The notes beneath the pieces are model-generated. The model did no database searches. It had not been told where the DNA came from and saw only the letters and a list, made by a program, of their open reading frames with translations. Of a DNA stretch of 64,000 bases, positions 32,133 through 42,381 are shown in pieces; the stretch's first letter is position 1; the number at the start of each line of letters is the position of its first letter. Location: positions 1-64,000 of the IMG/VR virus record IMGVR_UViG_3300002835_000047; one strand, given 5' to 3'. The DNA is from a virus. The position numbers and the translations under genes are program-made.

Positions 32133-35100
32133 ATGGCAAAACAACAGTCTACAAATTCATCCGGTGCTTATACTAACGCCTTTACAAAAGGCATGCTTAA
32201 GGATATAAGCGGATCTTTTGAACCAAATAGTAATTGGTCGCATGCTAGAAATGTAATTTTAAATTCTATTGATGGCGACTTTGGAACTATAGGTAATGAA
32301 CCTGCAACTTTAGCTTGTGGTGTAGTTCCCTATACTATTATTGGTTTTATTCACAAAAGAGCTGACCAGTGGTATGTTTTTTCAACTGATGACATTTCTT
32401 CAGAAATTGGTTTTTATGATGAGAGTACTTGTGCTTATACTACTATTGTAAATGCACCGTGTTTAAACTTTAACCGGAAGTATTTAATAACAGGAGCTGC
32501 AAAAGAAAATTTTGATTGCACTTGGCAAATTTATTTTGATGATTCCAATAATCCATCTAGAACACTAAATGTTGATAATATTCCTTGGGTTAAAAGAGAT
32601 GTTTCAATACCCGGGGATACTTGTAAGATTTATGAAGATACTACAGTTTTAGATTGTGAAAAATTAAGACTGGCTCCTTTACTAAACACTCCATGTTTAA
32701 CGCTAACTAAAGCAACTGATGGAGGACTACTTAGAAATGGTATGTACCAAGCGTTTATTGCGTACATGGATAATGATGTTGTTGTTACAGATTATATTGG
32801 AATTTCAAACATTCAGAGTTTATTTGATCATAATTCAAATTCTGGTTCTTTAAGTATTGAGTTAAAAAATTTAGATCAAAATTTTGATAATTACCAACTT
32901 GTAATTTTGTCAAACAATCAGCAACAGTTTGTAGCAAAAAAAGTTGGGAAATACAGTACTCAGCAATCTAAGGTTACAATTGACTTTATTGACCCAGCTT
33001 TAGAGTCTGTTCCTTTATCTTCACTTTTTATTAGAAAGCCTGCATATGAAAAGTCAGATGCAATGTATGTTGTAAATGACTATTTAATACGGAAAGGTCC
33101 TACAGAACAATTTGATTTTAATTATCAACCTTTAGCAAATAAAATTAAAGCTAACTGGGTTGTTGCTGAATATCCTGCTGATTATTATTACAATAGCGGT
33201 AATAAAACTTCATTTATGCGTGATGAAGTATATTCATTTTTTATAAGATGGATTTACAATACCGGTGAAAAAAGTAAGTCTTATCATATTCCAGGTAGGT
33301 ATCCAAAAGTAAATGGTACAAATCAGTATAATGAAGTTATTAATGAAACAGCTCAGGTTAGTTCTATAAATTCTATTAAGGGACCAAACTATAACTTTGA
33401 AATTTACGACACATCTACAGTTCTAACAGTTGCTGCAACTAACTTACCTGATGGTGGAAGAATTATTGGTTCTGGTGAAATGGGCTATTGGCAATCAACT
33501 GAAAGATACCCATCCACAAATCCTGAGATCTGGAATTCCACATATGTTAGTTCATCAGGTGTAAACATTGGTGGTACAACAAATACACAATTTGATTTGT
33601 GCGGTAAACCAATTAGGCATCACAAAATGCCCACGGAAGAAAGAAGTCCGGTTTTAAGATTATATGATGACACCACTGATTCAATAAGAATTTTGGGAGT
33701 TAAGTTTTCAGATATTGAACGTCCTAAATTTAATGATGGTACATATATTCCTAATATTATAGGTTATGAAATTTTAAGAGGTTCTAGAGAAGGGGCTAAA
33801 TCTATTTTAGCAAAGGGTGTATTTAGAAACATGCGCAAGTACACTATTCCTAATAGTACCGGTAATCTACAAGGTCTTTATCCAAACTATCCATATAATG
33901 ATTTAAGATCTGATATTTACTTTCATGATGGAACTAATGGGCAAGCTCCTGCGAAAAGAACAGACGGTTGTGATTCTTTAACTGATTCAATTAATAATTA
34001 CCAACCATTAAAGGGTTTTACAAAAAATGTTTTTACATTTCATTCTCCGGAATTAATGTTTAAAGATCTTTACTTAAATGCAAGTGAAGCTCGTTTATAT
34101 GGTGATCTAAGTGGTATAGCGCAAGGTACTTTTGTTAAGTCTGAAAAACACCCTCAGTTTAAATTGTTGAGGAACGTTGCTGCAGTTCTTGCTGGAATTT
34201 TAGGTATTGGTTATGCAGTTAATGCAATTAATGGATTTAGAAAGACAAAAATAAATTATGGGTATGCTGATAGTAGTGCTGAAGGTTTTACTTTTTCTGG
34301 TCCTGCTGGTAGCACTCCTGGTGTAAATTATTTACCCAATAAAGGAGCTCAAGCTGCAGCAATAGCCACTCAAGCAAACACTTATTTGTTAGGGTTAGTC
34401 GCAGATGATGGCCCGGCTCTTACTATTGCTCTCCCGTTGCTTGGCGGGAACAATGGTAGAAGTCTGCTTAATGCAACTCAGGCTGGTATTCAAGCTCAAA
34501 TAGGAACTATTCCAATGATGGTTGGTGGCAGCATGGATAAAGAATTTGAGATAAAGGATGAAGCTGGTGGCATACCTAATTCACTTCAACTTGCCCTTGG
34601 TTGGATAACAAGTAGACAAAAAATTGCAGAGGGTGCTCAGAAAATAATTGATGTTCTTTACAATTTTGTTAAGCCATCTGACTTTGCCTATAAATATAAT
34701 TCACATGCTGATATTTTTAAGTTTCAACCAACTAGTAATGGTGAGAGATATCGGGATGAAATTCTTGATCAAAATTATATAGGTTCTTCATTTCAACTTT
34801 TTGATGGTATGTATAAGATTAATAACTTGTATAGGCCAAAAACGGTTGCTATATCTATCAAAAATGAATTCAATACTCCCCTTATTACAGACAGATCCAG
34901 GTTTGTTATAGGTGGTGAAGAAAACAACGGTAGGGTTACAGAAACTGATTTTTATTTAAAAGCGCCTGAAGTAAATAGAGTATCTGATGTTTCAATGAGA
35001 TACGGCGCTTTAAAATTTAATTTCCAAAATCAATATGGTCAATTAGAAGGAATTAAACAATCCGTTATGCGTGGTTGTATTTATTTGACTAATACATCAT

Positions 35101-37577
35101 CAGATAAATTTTCAACTGACGAAATATTTGCCGGTGACACTTATGTTGGACGCTACACTGAAAAAGTTATCATGCCTATTTTTTCAGATTTCTTATTTGG
35201 TCAACCTGATGAATATACATATGATTATCTAAAACGTGTTAACATACCTTATCCTAGATTTTGGATAAATTCTCAAAAGTTTGACACCATGAACTTAGCA
35301 AATGAAATTGCTACGTTAGGTCTTGCTAATTCACAGAATGTTACTTTACCGAATGATCTTTTTTATTTAGATAGAGGTAGTAATAGTTGTGGCGGATTAA
35401 TAAACTTTTTTTTGAACGGAGATCCTAATCCGGCTTTTGCAATGAGGTATGCATATATGTACACTCATTGTAATGGAATTTTAGATTTTTTTGTTGAATC
35501 TGAAATTAATCTAGCTCAAAGAGATTGGGAAGAAATACCTTCTGGTAGGCATTATGATTCATATAGTTATAATGATGTTGATGATTTATTTGATGCATCT
35601 ATTATAAAAAAGGATAATGTTTTCAAGTATGATTATTCTTTAAGTGCTAGCAGATTCATAACTAATTTAACATCTTTTGGAGAAATACAATCTAGAGATT
35701 ATAATCCTGAAGTTGCTGAAAAGTGTTTTAGTTATTATCCTAGCCGTTTGATATATTCATTGCAAGCTCAAAATGAAATTAAGAAGGATTTTTGGCGAGT
35801 TTTTTTACCAAATAATTATAAAGACTTTAGCCAAATAACTACAATAAAACCAATTAATCAAACCGGCGCTATTATATTCTTTCCGTATAAGTCACCCCAG
35901 TTGTTTCAAGGTGTTGATGCATTACAAACAGATTTAGGTGTAAAACTTGTAATTGGTGATGGAGGTTTATTTTCACAACCTTTGCAAAATATAACCAATT
36001 CGGATTTGTCAAATGAATACGGTTCTTGTGAAAATGCAAGATCTGTTGTTAATACACCTTATGGTTTATTTTACATTTCACAGGAACAAGGTAAGATATT
36101 CATGTATCAAAATTCTTTAGTTGACATTTCAAACTATGGAATGATTACTTGGCTTTCTAAATACTTACCTTCAATTCTTAAGAGTCAATTCCCTGAAATT
36201 GAAGACACAGTATTATATGATAATCCAGTAATTGGGATTGGTTGTCAGTCTGTATATGATATCAATTATGATATTGTTTATTTCTCTAAGAAAGACTATA
36301 GTGTAAAACCTGAGTTTAGAGAAAATATGACGTTTAATCCATTGACTAATTTATTTAGTTACACATATGAATCTGGTATATCATTGAGTGTTTCAGTGGG
36401 TGATCCTCAGTTTTTTGATGATGTTTCTTGGACTATTTCTTTTAGTCCTAAATCTAAAGCCTGGGTTTCTTTTCATGATTGGTTTCCTGAGTTATCAATT
36501 CCAAGTACTAATCATTTTTTAACCACAAAAACAACTACATTAAAACAACCATATTGCCCACCAGGTTACACATATAATATTTCTACAAACAGTTGTGAAA
36601 AGATTATTAATCAATCTTCTCCAGCTATAGTTTCTGTTCAAGAATTACCAGCAACTATAGTTGGAAATAATTGCAGTTGCCCAACTGGTTACACGATAGT
36701 TTATCCTAATACAAGTTCAACTCCTATTAGATATACTATGCCAAATGGTTTATGTTCATCTTTAGAAGGTAAAAAACCAATTTGCAGAAAAGTCACTTGC
36801 AATTGTCCACCATCTCCTGTTTCTTGGGCAACAACTACTACTACCGGTGAGTGTGATAATCTATATTTAACTGGCCCTAATGGAGATCCAAATTATGTAA
36901 ATAGTAATCCTTTAATATGTAATTACTTTACTTTAGATAGTGTTGTTCCAAGTTTAACAGGTGGTACTATTTGGAGGCATAATTATCGTTGTGATCTTTA
37001 TTCTAATTACTATAATGTAAACTATCCTTGGGAAATTGAGTTTACAGAAACTACAGGGCAAACGGTTACAACATTAAGAAATGTTGAATATCAATTAGAA
37101 TCCTATGTATATAAAGGTGACTTGCACAATGGATGCGGTGATGACAGGTGGCATGATTTAGATTTTAATTTTGATGAAGCAATTATTTATAATACAGAGC
37201 AAGTTTCTGGTTTGTTAAAACTAGAACTTAATGCTAAAGAAAATCCTTATTTAAATTTAAACTATCCTTTAATTGGACCAAATGATATAAAAATACTTTA
37301 CACTAAAGAAGAGCAGAAGTATAGATTTAATCAATTTTGGGACATAACTAAGGATCGTGGTGAATTTACAAATGCTGAGGAGCCAATCTTTATTACAAAA
37401 TTAAATGGTTATATTAAAGAATTAAATGCCGTTAATTTAGATTATCAAAAGTCTGCAGATCAAAGAAAGAAATTTAGACATTACTACAATAAAATATTTT
37501 TAAGAAAAAATGTTTCGGGTAATAGAAAAATGCTATTGAAGGTATTTAATACTAAATTTTTAAATTCGCCTAGGTAA
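32133..37577 (+). CDS. Tail muzzle / stabilisation-type protein (1814 aa)
   Basis: An 1814-aa protein, mostly beta, the second longest complete gene here. The N-terminal phrase FTKGMLKDISGSFEPNSNWS followed by RNVILNSIDGDFGTIGNEPA is the usual opening of the large 'tail stabilisation' or muzzle proteins of crAss-like phages, which plug the tail end. A short hydrophobic segment is at about 685-700 (LAGILGIGYAVNAI). The last 340 residues contain EGF-like Cys clusters (YCPPGYTYNISTNSCEK; NCSCPTGYTIVYP; CRKVTCNCPPSP) before a basic end. It follows the two ring proteins by three bases and overlaps the next gene by one base (TAATG). Confidence 0.78.
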   Translation: MAKQQSTNSSGAYTNAFTKGMLKDISGSFEPNSNWSHARNVILNSIDGDFGTIGNEPATLACGVVPYTIIGFIHKRADQWYVFSTDDISSEIGFYDESTCAYTTIVNAPCLNFNRKYLITGAAKENFDCTWQIYFDDSNNPSRTLNVDNIPWVKRDVSIPGDTCKIYEDTTVLDCEKLRLAPLLNTPCLTLTKATDGGLLRNGMYQAFIAYMDNDVVVTDYIGISNIQSLFDHNSNSGSLSIELKNLDQNFDNYQLVILSNNQQQFVAKKVGKYSTQQSKVTIDFIDPALESVPLSSLFIRKPAYEKSDAMYVVNDYLIRKGPTEQFDFNYQPLANKIKANWVVAEYPADYYYNSGNKTSFMRDEVYSFFIRWIYNTGEKSKSYHIPGRYPKVNGTNQYNEVINETAQVSSINSIKGPNYNFEIYDTSTVLTVAATNLPDGGRIIGSGEMGYWQSTERYPSTNPEIWNSTYVSSSGVNIGGTTNTQFDLCGKPIRHHKMPTEERSPVLRLYDDTTDSIRILGVKFSDIERPKFNDGTYIPNIIGYEILRGSREGAKSILAKGVFRNMRKYTIPNSTGNLQGLYPNYPYNDLRSDIYFHDGTNGQAPAKRTDGCDSLTDSINNYQPLKGFTKNVFTFHSPELMFKDLYLNASEARLYGDLSGIAQGTFVKSEKHPQFKLLRNVAAVLAGILGIGYAVNAINGFRKTKINYGYADSSAEGFTFSGPAGSTPGVNYLPNKGAQAAAIATQANTYLLGLVADDGPALTIALPLLGGNNGRSLLNATQAGIQAQIGTIPMMVGGSMDKEFEIKDEAGGIPNSLQLALGWITSRQKIAEGAQKIIDVLYNFVKPSDFAYKYNSHADIFKFQPTSNGERYRDEILDQNYIGSSFQLFDGMYKINNLYRPKTVAISIKNEFNTPLITDRSRFVIGGEENNGRVTETDFYLKAPEVNRVSDVSMRYGALKFNFQNQYGQLEGIKQSVMRGCIYLTNTSSDKFSTDEIFAGDTYVGRYTEKVIMPIFSDFLFGQPDEYTYDYLKRVNIPYPRFWINSQKFDTMNLANEIATLGLANSQNVTLPNDLFYLDRGSNSCGGLINFFLNGDPNPAFAMRYAYMYTHCNGILDFFVESEINLAQRDWEEIPSGRHYDSYSYNDVDDLFDASIIKKDNVFKYDYSLSASRFITNLTSFGEIQSRDYNPEVAEKCFSYYPSRLIYSLQAQNEIKKDFWRVFLPNNYKDFSQITTIKPINQTGAIIFFPYKSPQLFQGVDALQTDLGVKLVIGDGGLFSQPLQNITNSDLSNEYGSCENARSVVNTPYGLFYISQEQGKIFMYQNSLVDISNYGMITWLSKYLPSILKSQFPEIEDTVLYDNPVIGIGCQSVYDINYDIVYFSKKDYSVKPEFRENMTFNPLTNLFSYTYESGISLSVSVGDPQFFDDVSWTISFSPKSKAWVSFHDWFPELSIPSTNHFLTTKTTTLKQPYCPPGYTYNISTNSCEKIINQSSPAIVSVQELPATIVGNNCSCPTGYTIVYPNTSSTPIRYTMPNGLCSSLEGKKPICRKVTCNCPPSPVSWATTTTTGECDNLYLTGPNGDPNYVNSNPLICNYFTLDSVVPSLTGGTIWRHNYRCDLYSNYYNVNYPWEIEFTETTGQTVTTLRNVEYQLESYVYKGDLHNGCGDDRWHDLDFNFDEAIIYNTEQVSGLLKLELNAKENPYLNLNYPLIGPNDIKILYTKEEQKYRFNQFWDITKDRGEFTNAEEPIFITKLNGYIKELNAVNLDYQKSADQRKKFRHYYNKIFLRKNVSGNRKMLLKVFNTKFLNSPR

Positions 37578-39856
37578 TGAAAAAAAATTCACTTTTAAAT
37601 TTTTTATCTGATACTGGGTATAAACGTAATAGCCCGGATGTTAACCGGCCATTAAATGTTATCCCTTCTGGTAGAATTACAATGCAAGATGTTGACTTTC
37701 CTGTGAGGGGTGTTGATAACTTGGGTAATGAAATGTTTATGATGCCTGGGGGAGAGTATTTCTTTCCAGGCGATTATGTTGTAGAAACACCTATGATGCA
37801 ACGTGGAGGATTAACATTTCAACAGTATTACACACCTGCTGCTGAATCTACAGGTGCAAACTATACACCAACAATGACTGTGCAAGCTGCTGAAAGACTT
37901 AAAGCAATACGTGATGCTCAGGAGTTGGCTAGAAGAAAACAGGCAATACAAGCTAGTCAAGCAGCAGCTTCAAGATCTTTTAGAGAACGTTTGACACCAG
38001 AAAACTTAGCTCAAGAAACTGGTGCTACCGGTGATAAACTCAGATTCTTTCCAAATGACCCTGATAGTTTTATTGATGACTATCTAAACCCCTTAAAAAT
38101 GGTGGGAGATATGGCATCTGGTTTAGGGAGAATCCCGCTTAATGTAAAGCAAGGTAACTATGGTGCCGCAGCACTAGATGTTGCAATCCCTTTAACAATA
38201 GGAGCATTAGCAGGACTTGGCACAAAGAGTGCTGGACAGTTTGTAAACAACCTGGCAAATCCTCTGGCAGGTACTGGTCAGTTTTTGACAACAAAAACTC
38301 CTTTAAGAAATGTTTACAACTTAATTCCTGAAGGAACTTTTCCTGGATACTCAAAGTTGAGAAATGCTGATAAATCATACAGAGTTGCGGGCATGGATGC
38401 TTACGATGACTTTGTTGAAAGTGGAATACTTAGGTCTAATACACCTGATATGCCTGTAGGTGCCAGTTTAGAAGAAAGAATGATGGGGGCTCGTCCTACA
38501 GGGTTTCCTTCTTTTCAAAAAGGGTTTGCAGATTTAAGATATTTGCCAGATAATGGAGGTGTTGTTTTTGAAACAGGCTTGCCCACCTTTAAAAGAGGTG
38601 AAATAAACCCCGTTACCGGACAACGTATAAGAGGCAGACACTACGCACACAGGGTCATTGACCCAAACACAGGTGCTACTATGTCAAATATACCTGGAGA
38701 AAACATTTCTGTATATGAAAGTTTCCCACATTGGTTAAGAGGTTATAAAGAAATTCCTAAACCTGCATCTAGTGAAAGTGTTGGAAATATATTTTTTAAA
38801 AAAAAACCGCTTCCTGATTGGGTCATTAAACAAATGAGATATTTAAGTTTACCTGAATTAAACAATCCACAAGCTTCTGAAGTTTTAGAAAATTTTAGAA
38901 TAAGAATTGGTACACCAGAAGGAAAAAAAAGATTAAAAGAATTGGGGATTACAGATACTAAAGTTTTTGATAATTTAAAAATAATTGCAAATAAAGAAAC
39001 ATTAGGCGAATATTGGCTTAATAGAATTGCATTACATCCAGAATTACCTGAAGTTAGAAATGTTACTAGACATGAGATAGAACATGGTGTACAGGATGCT
39101 GTGCAGCAAGCAAGAATGAATAAGTTTAATCGTGATCATTATGATTATTTTAAATATTTGTTTAGTCCCAAAAAAGCAGCTGCAGCACACGCTAAAGCTT
39201 TAAAACCTACTTCAGATATAGACGATATATTAAGTGGTTTAGAGTTAAGAAAAACACCCCAAAAAGTTGATTGGAATACAGTTAAATCAGTAAGAGAAAC
39301 ACCAGAACCACATAGATTATTTGAATATATGTCTGACAAAAAAGGTGCAACAAACTATTTTGATTCAGGATCACAAGGAAAAGAAAAATCCGCTTTTCTT
39401 GCGGAAGTTCAACAATATATGATGGATCAAGGAACTATTCCAAAAACTTCATACATAGATATTACTCCAGAAATGGTTAGGAATACTTTTATAGATTCTA
39501 GGTTTGACACAGAAGGTGTGGGTAAAATTTTAAGACTGTTTAATATAATGAAACCCACACAAAATAATTATAAATTAATTTCTAAAGGATTAAATAAAAT
39601 GTTGAGTATAGCACCATATGCTGTACCAGCGGCAATGAGCGTAAAAGCATTACAAGAAACACCTCAATATCAAAAAGGTGGTCAGCAGGTTGGAACAGAT
39701 ATATTGGATAAATATAAAAGCTATATTATGGGTGATTATAAACCAGAAGAAGAAAAAGATTTGAAAAATACTTATGATAAATTAAATAGACACTATTATA
39801 AAAAGGCAAAAGAAACCGGTAAATCTGTGCCAAATTATATTATGTCTTTATTGTAG
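37577..39856 (+). CDS. Virion-associated protein with zincin-type metallopeptidase motif (759 aa)
   Basis: A 759-aa protein directly coupled to the muzzle gene. A short N-terminal beta part ends in PMMQRGGLTFQQYYTP (MQRGG at 74-78). Then come a charged helical stretch, a small-residue region (about 195-225, AALDVAIPLTIGALAGLG) that could touch a membrane, and a long mixed part. TRHEIEHGVQDA holds the HExxH zinc motif (H499, E500, H503), and the later EKSAFLAEVQQYM gives a candidate third ligand (Glu). A second motif YQKGG is at 698-702, near the C-terminus. Likely a packaged or tail-internal protein; peptidase activity is inferred. Confidence 0.7.
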   Translation: MKKNSLLNFLSDTGYKRNSPDVNRPLNVIPSGRITMQDVDFPVRGVDNLGNEMFMMPGGEYFFPGDYVVETPMMQRGGLTFQQYYTPAAESTGANYTPTMTVQAAERLKAIRDAQELARRKQAIQASQAAASRSFRERLTPENLAQETGATGDKLRFFPNDPDSFIDDYLNPLKMVGDMASGLGRIPLNVKQGNYGAAALDVAIPLTIGALAGLGTKSAGQFVNNLANPLAGTGQFLTTKTPLRNVYNLIPEGTFPGYSKLRNADKSYRVAGMDAYDDFVESGILRSNTPDMPVGASLEERMMGARPTGFPSFQKGFADLRYLPDNGGVVFETGLPTFKRGEINPVTGQRIRGRHYAHRVIDPNTGATMSNIPGENISVYESFPHWLRGYKEIPKPASSESVGNIFFKKKPLPDWVIKQMRYLSLPELNNPQASEVLENFRIRIGTPEGKKRLKELGITDTKVFDNLKIIANKETLGEYWLNRIALHPELPEVRNVTRHEIEHGVQDAVQQARMNKFNRDHYDYFKYLFSPKKAAAAHAKALKPTSDIDDILSGLELRKTPQKVDWNTVKSVRETPEPHRLFEYMSDKKGATNYFDSGSQGKEKSAFLAEVQQYMMDQGTIPKTSYIDITPEMVRNTFIDSRFDTEGVGKILRLFNIMKPTQNNYKLISKGLNKMLSIAPYAVPAAMSVKALQETPQYQKGGQQVGTDILDKYKSYIMGDYKPEEEKDLKNTYDKLNRHYYKKAKETGKSVPNYIMSLL

Positions 39857-39907
39857 ATAATGCTGACTCAAACCTTATTAATATTATAAATTACACGTAT
39901 TTGTTTG

Positions 39908-39914
39908 TATATTA
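39908..39914 (+). promoter_or_regulatory. TATATTA promoter-like element
   Basis: In the 90-base gap before the first cargo gene, preceded by TTGTTTG and 33 bases before ATG 39947. The gap holds nothing else clear. Confidence 0.42.
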
Positions 39915-39946
39915 GTATTAACCGCTCTTTTAAATAAAGTATAAAT

Positions 39947-42379
39947 ATGATTGTTGATCCTTTTAGTTATTATAATAATTTGTATTCTCAGAGTGGTACT
40001 TTGAAAAAAAAATACCAGGAAGGTGGTTCTAATGGGTATGAATCTGAAGATTCTTTAAAAAGTCAGGTGTCAGAAATGATTGAATCTGGTGAATCACCAA
40101 AAACTGTTGCTGCATATCTTTCTCAAATTGGTTTAAGCGAATCAGAGATTAAGGATATGTTTTCTGAATACGGCTATTCAGATAGTGACTTAGAAGAGCT
40201 TTTTAATTCAGAGGAAGAAACTGATGATTTAGAAGAAAGTGATGAGTCAGAAGAAACTAAAGAAGATGAATCAGATTCTGATTATTCAGAAGATTCTTCC
40301 GGTTCTGATGTTTCGTTTGGTTTATTTGGTAATGATCTTCCTGAAGCTCAGTATGGTAATGGAGCAAATCCATTGACCATAGATCAATTTATGAATTTTG
40401 TTAATGGTCAAGATGGGTATGTGCAAAATCCAATTGCGGATTATTTACCAATGGATTTAGCATCAAAAAGTAATATTGCAGGTGCGGCGTTTGCTTTAGC
40501 TAATAGTGCTGCAGGTTTATTTAGCGGAAAAACAGATCCAGCAACCGGTTTAAAGCAAGGTTTTTTTAGAGATTTAAAAGTCAAAAGAGAAAGACAAAAG
40601 GAAATTGCACCTTATTATTATGATTATAAAGTGAATATAAACGCGGGTGATACAAATCAATATGCCGCAGATATTAATGATTTATATAGTGCTGCTAAAA
40701 ACAAAGGTCCGCTTAGAACCAAAGATGAATATATTGCAGATGAATTGCAATATTCAAGAATAGCCCCTGGTGCTAAGCCAGATACATATAATTTTATGTA
40801 TCGTAATAGACCAATAAATGAGAATCTATACAATGATGCACAAAGAAAAAAACTAAACCAATTTATAGAAAATAGCATTCCAGCATCAGAACCACTTATT
40901 AATGTACCTGAATACAGTTTACCTAAAGCTCAAATTGGAGGTTTGGGCGCACCACTAGGACTTAATTGGTCACCTAGGTTTGTAAGATCTAGTGAATCAA
41001 ATTCAAATGATGAGTTTGAAGATTCTGTAGAAAAAAGAATTTATATAGAGGACCCTAGAAAAATAAATGCTACAACTGGTAAAAAAATAAATCCCAATAA
41101 AGATTTGTTTAGTGGTGAATATGATCTAACTGTTATTAATGATCTTTTAAAGAGATCAAAGTTAGACGGTCTTAGTAGAGAAGATGCTTATAATTTATTA
41201 GCAATGGGATTGCAAGAAACAAATCTTGGTAAAACAGATTCTAACATTGGACATGTACGTCAAGGTACTAAAGAAGAAACTGATTATATTGCTGGTTTTG
41301 CAAAAGCTTACCGGGATAAAATGCAATATGCGGATAGATTGAAGATTAAAGATCCAGCGCTTAGGCTACAGGTTTATAATGGTTTAGGTATGGTTTATCC
41401 GGATACAGAAAAGAAATACCATACTTTTGAAATGAAAAATGTGTATGGTGTACCTGTACCTAAATCTGGTATAAACATGCGTAAAAATCCTTTATATGGA
41501 AAAAGAATTATTGATCTAAGGGATAATGTTTTGATGAAGAACAAAGAATTAAAAAGTATTGTAGATCAATATTACAGTCCTAAAATGCAAACAGGTGGTC
41601 AACCTGTTACATTTGATGAATGGGTTAATAGTGCCCCAAATGCCATGGAGCGCATGTTTAGAAAAAACGATCAAGTGGGTTATAATAATTATGTAAATGA
41701 TTTAACTAAAACTTTGAATACACCTGAAGTTGATACAAATCAAACCAGCTTTGTGCAAAACTTAGGACCTTTTCCTGAGGAGCTTATGGTTGATACAGCG
41801 CCTAATGCTAAAATGCTTACGCCTATAGATGTAAAGGATAAAGCTATTAATCCTAGTTTTATGCCTAGTCTTCCGTTTAAACCAGTTCCAAAACCTGAAC
41901 AAGAAATGCTTCCGATGCCTTCTTCAAAGCCTGTAGGAGAGTTTAAACCAAGCCCACTTTTACCCGTGGATAGCCCTAAAGTAAAAATAACAAATAAAGC
42001 TGAGGGTGATTTTAATAGATTTATGGATAGTCGTTTTATGCAGGGTTATGGCAATTTAAGTAATTTTGCTGTTAATGCCGCTGACTTTGCAAATGAAATC
42101 TTTAAAGATAAAAAAAGAAAGAATGCGGAAGGACGGTTATATGATATGACAATGGCAGATAACTATTACAGTTACAATGCTAATCCCATGAATAAAAAAG
42201 GAACTTGGGATGTTAATACAGGTTTACAGGAGCAAAATAATTATACAAACTATCAAATGTTTCAAGAGGGTGGAATGTATAAAGGAAGTAATACTAATCA
42301 ATATGCTGAGATTTTAGATTTAGATTCTGACTCAATAGCTGAATTGATTTCATTGGGGGCTAACATTGAAATACTATAA
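39947..42379 (+). CDS. Virion cargo protein with lysozyme/transglycosylase-like domain (810 aa)
   Basis: An 810-aa protein. Residues about 85-130 are a hyperacidic low-complexity run (D/E/S), bounded by the motifs YQEGG (23-27) and AQYGN (134-138). Further motifs are AQIGG (328-332), MQTGG (547-551) and FQEGG (772-776). Residues about 385-540 look like a lytic transglycosylase: AYNLLAMGLQETNLGK would carry the catalytic Glu, followed by LRLQVYNGLGM, like the family's 'y..N.G.g' element. The end is Asn/Gln-rich. Probably packaged and injected to open the cell wall. Enzyme assignment is by motif likeness. Confidence 0.65.
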   Translation: MIVDPFSYYNNLYSQSGTLKKKYQEGGSNGYESEDSLKSQVSEMIESGESPKTVAAYLSQIGLSESEIKDMFSEYGYSDSDLEELFNSEEETDDLEESDESEETKEDESDSDYSEDSSGSDVSFGLFGNDLPEAQYGNGANPLTIDQFMNFVNGQDGYVQNPIADYLPMDLASKSNIAGAAFALANSAAGLFSGKTDPATGLKQGFFRDLKVKRERQKEIAPYYYDYKVNINAGDTNQYAADINDLYSAAKNKGPLRTKDEYIADELQYSRIAPGAKPDTYNFMYRNRPINENLYNDAQRKKLNQFIENSIPASEPLINVPEYSLPKAQIGGLGAPLGLNWSPRFVRSSESNSNDEFEDSVEKRIYIEDPRKINATTGKKINPNKDLFSGEYDLTVINDLLKRSKLDGLSREDAYNLLAMGLQETNLGKTDSNIGHVRQGTKEETDYIAGFAKAYRDKMQYADRLKIKDPALRLQVYNGLGMVYPDTEKKYHTFEMKNVYGVPVPKSGINMRKNPLYGKRIIDLRDNVLMKNKELKSIVDQYYSPKMQTGGQPVTFDEWVNSAPNAMERMFRKNDQVGYNNYVNDLTKTLNTPEVDTNQTSFVQNLGPFPEELMVDTAPNAKMLTPIDVKDKAINPSFMPSLPFKPVPKPEQEMLPMPSSKPVGEFKPSPLLPVDSPKVKITNKAEGDFNRFMDSRFMQGYGNLSNFAVNAADFANEIFKDKKRKNAEGRLYDMTMADNYYSYNANPMNKKGTWDVNTGLQEQNNYTNYQMFQEGGMYKGSNTNQYAEILDLDSDSIAELISLGANIEIL

Positions 42380-42381
42380 AC

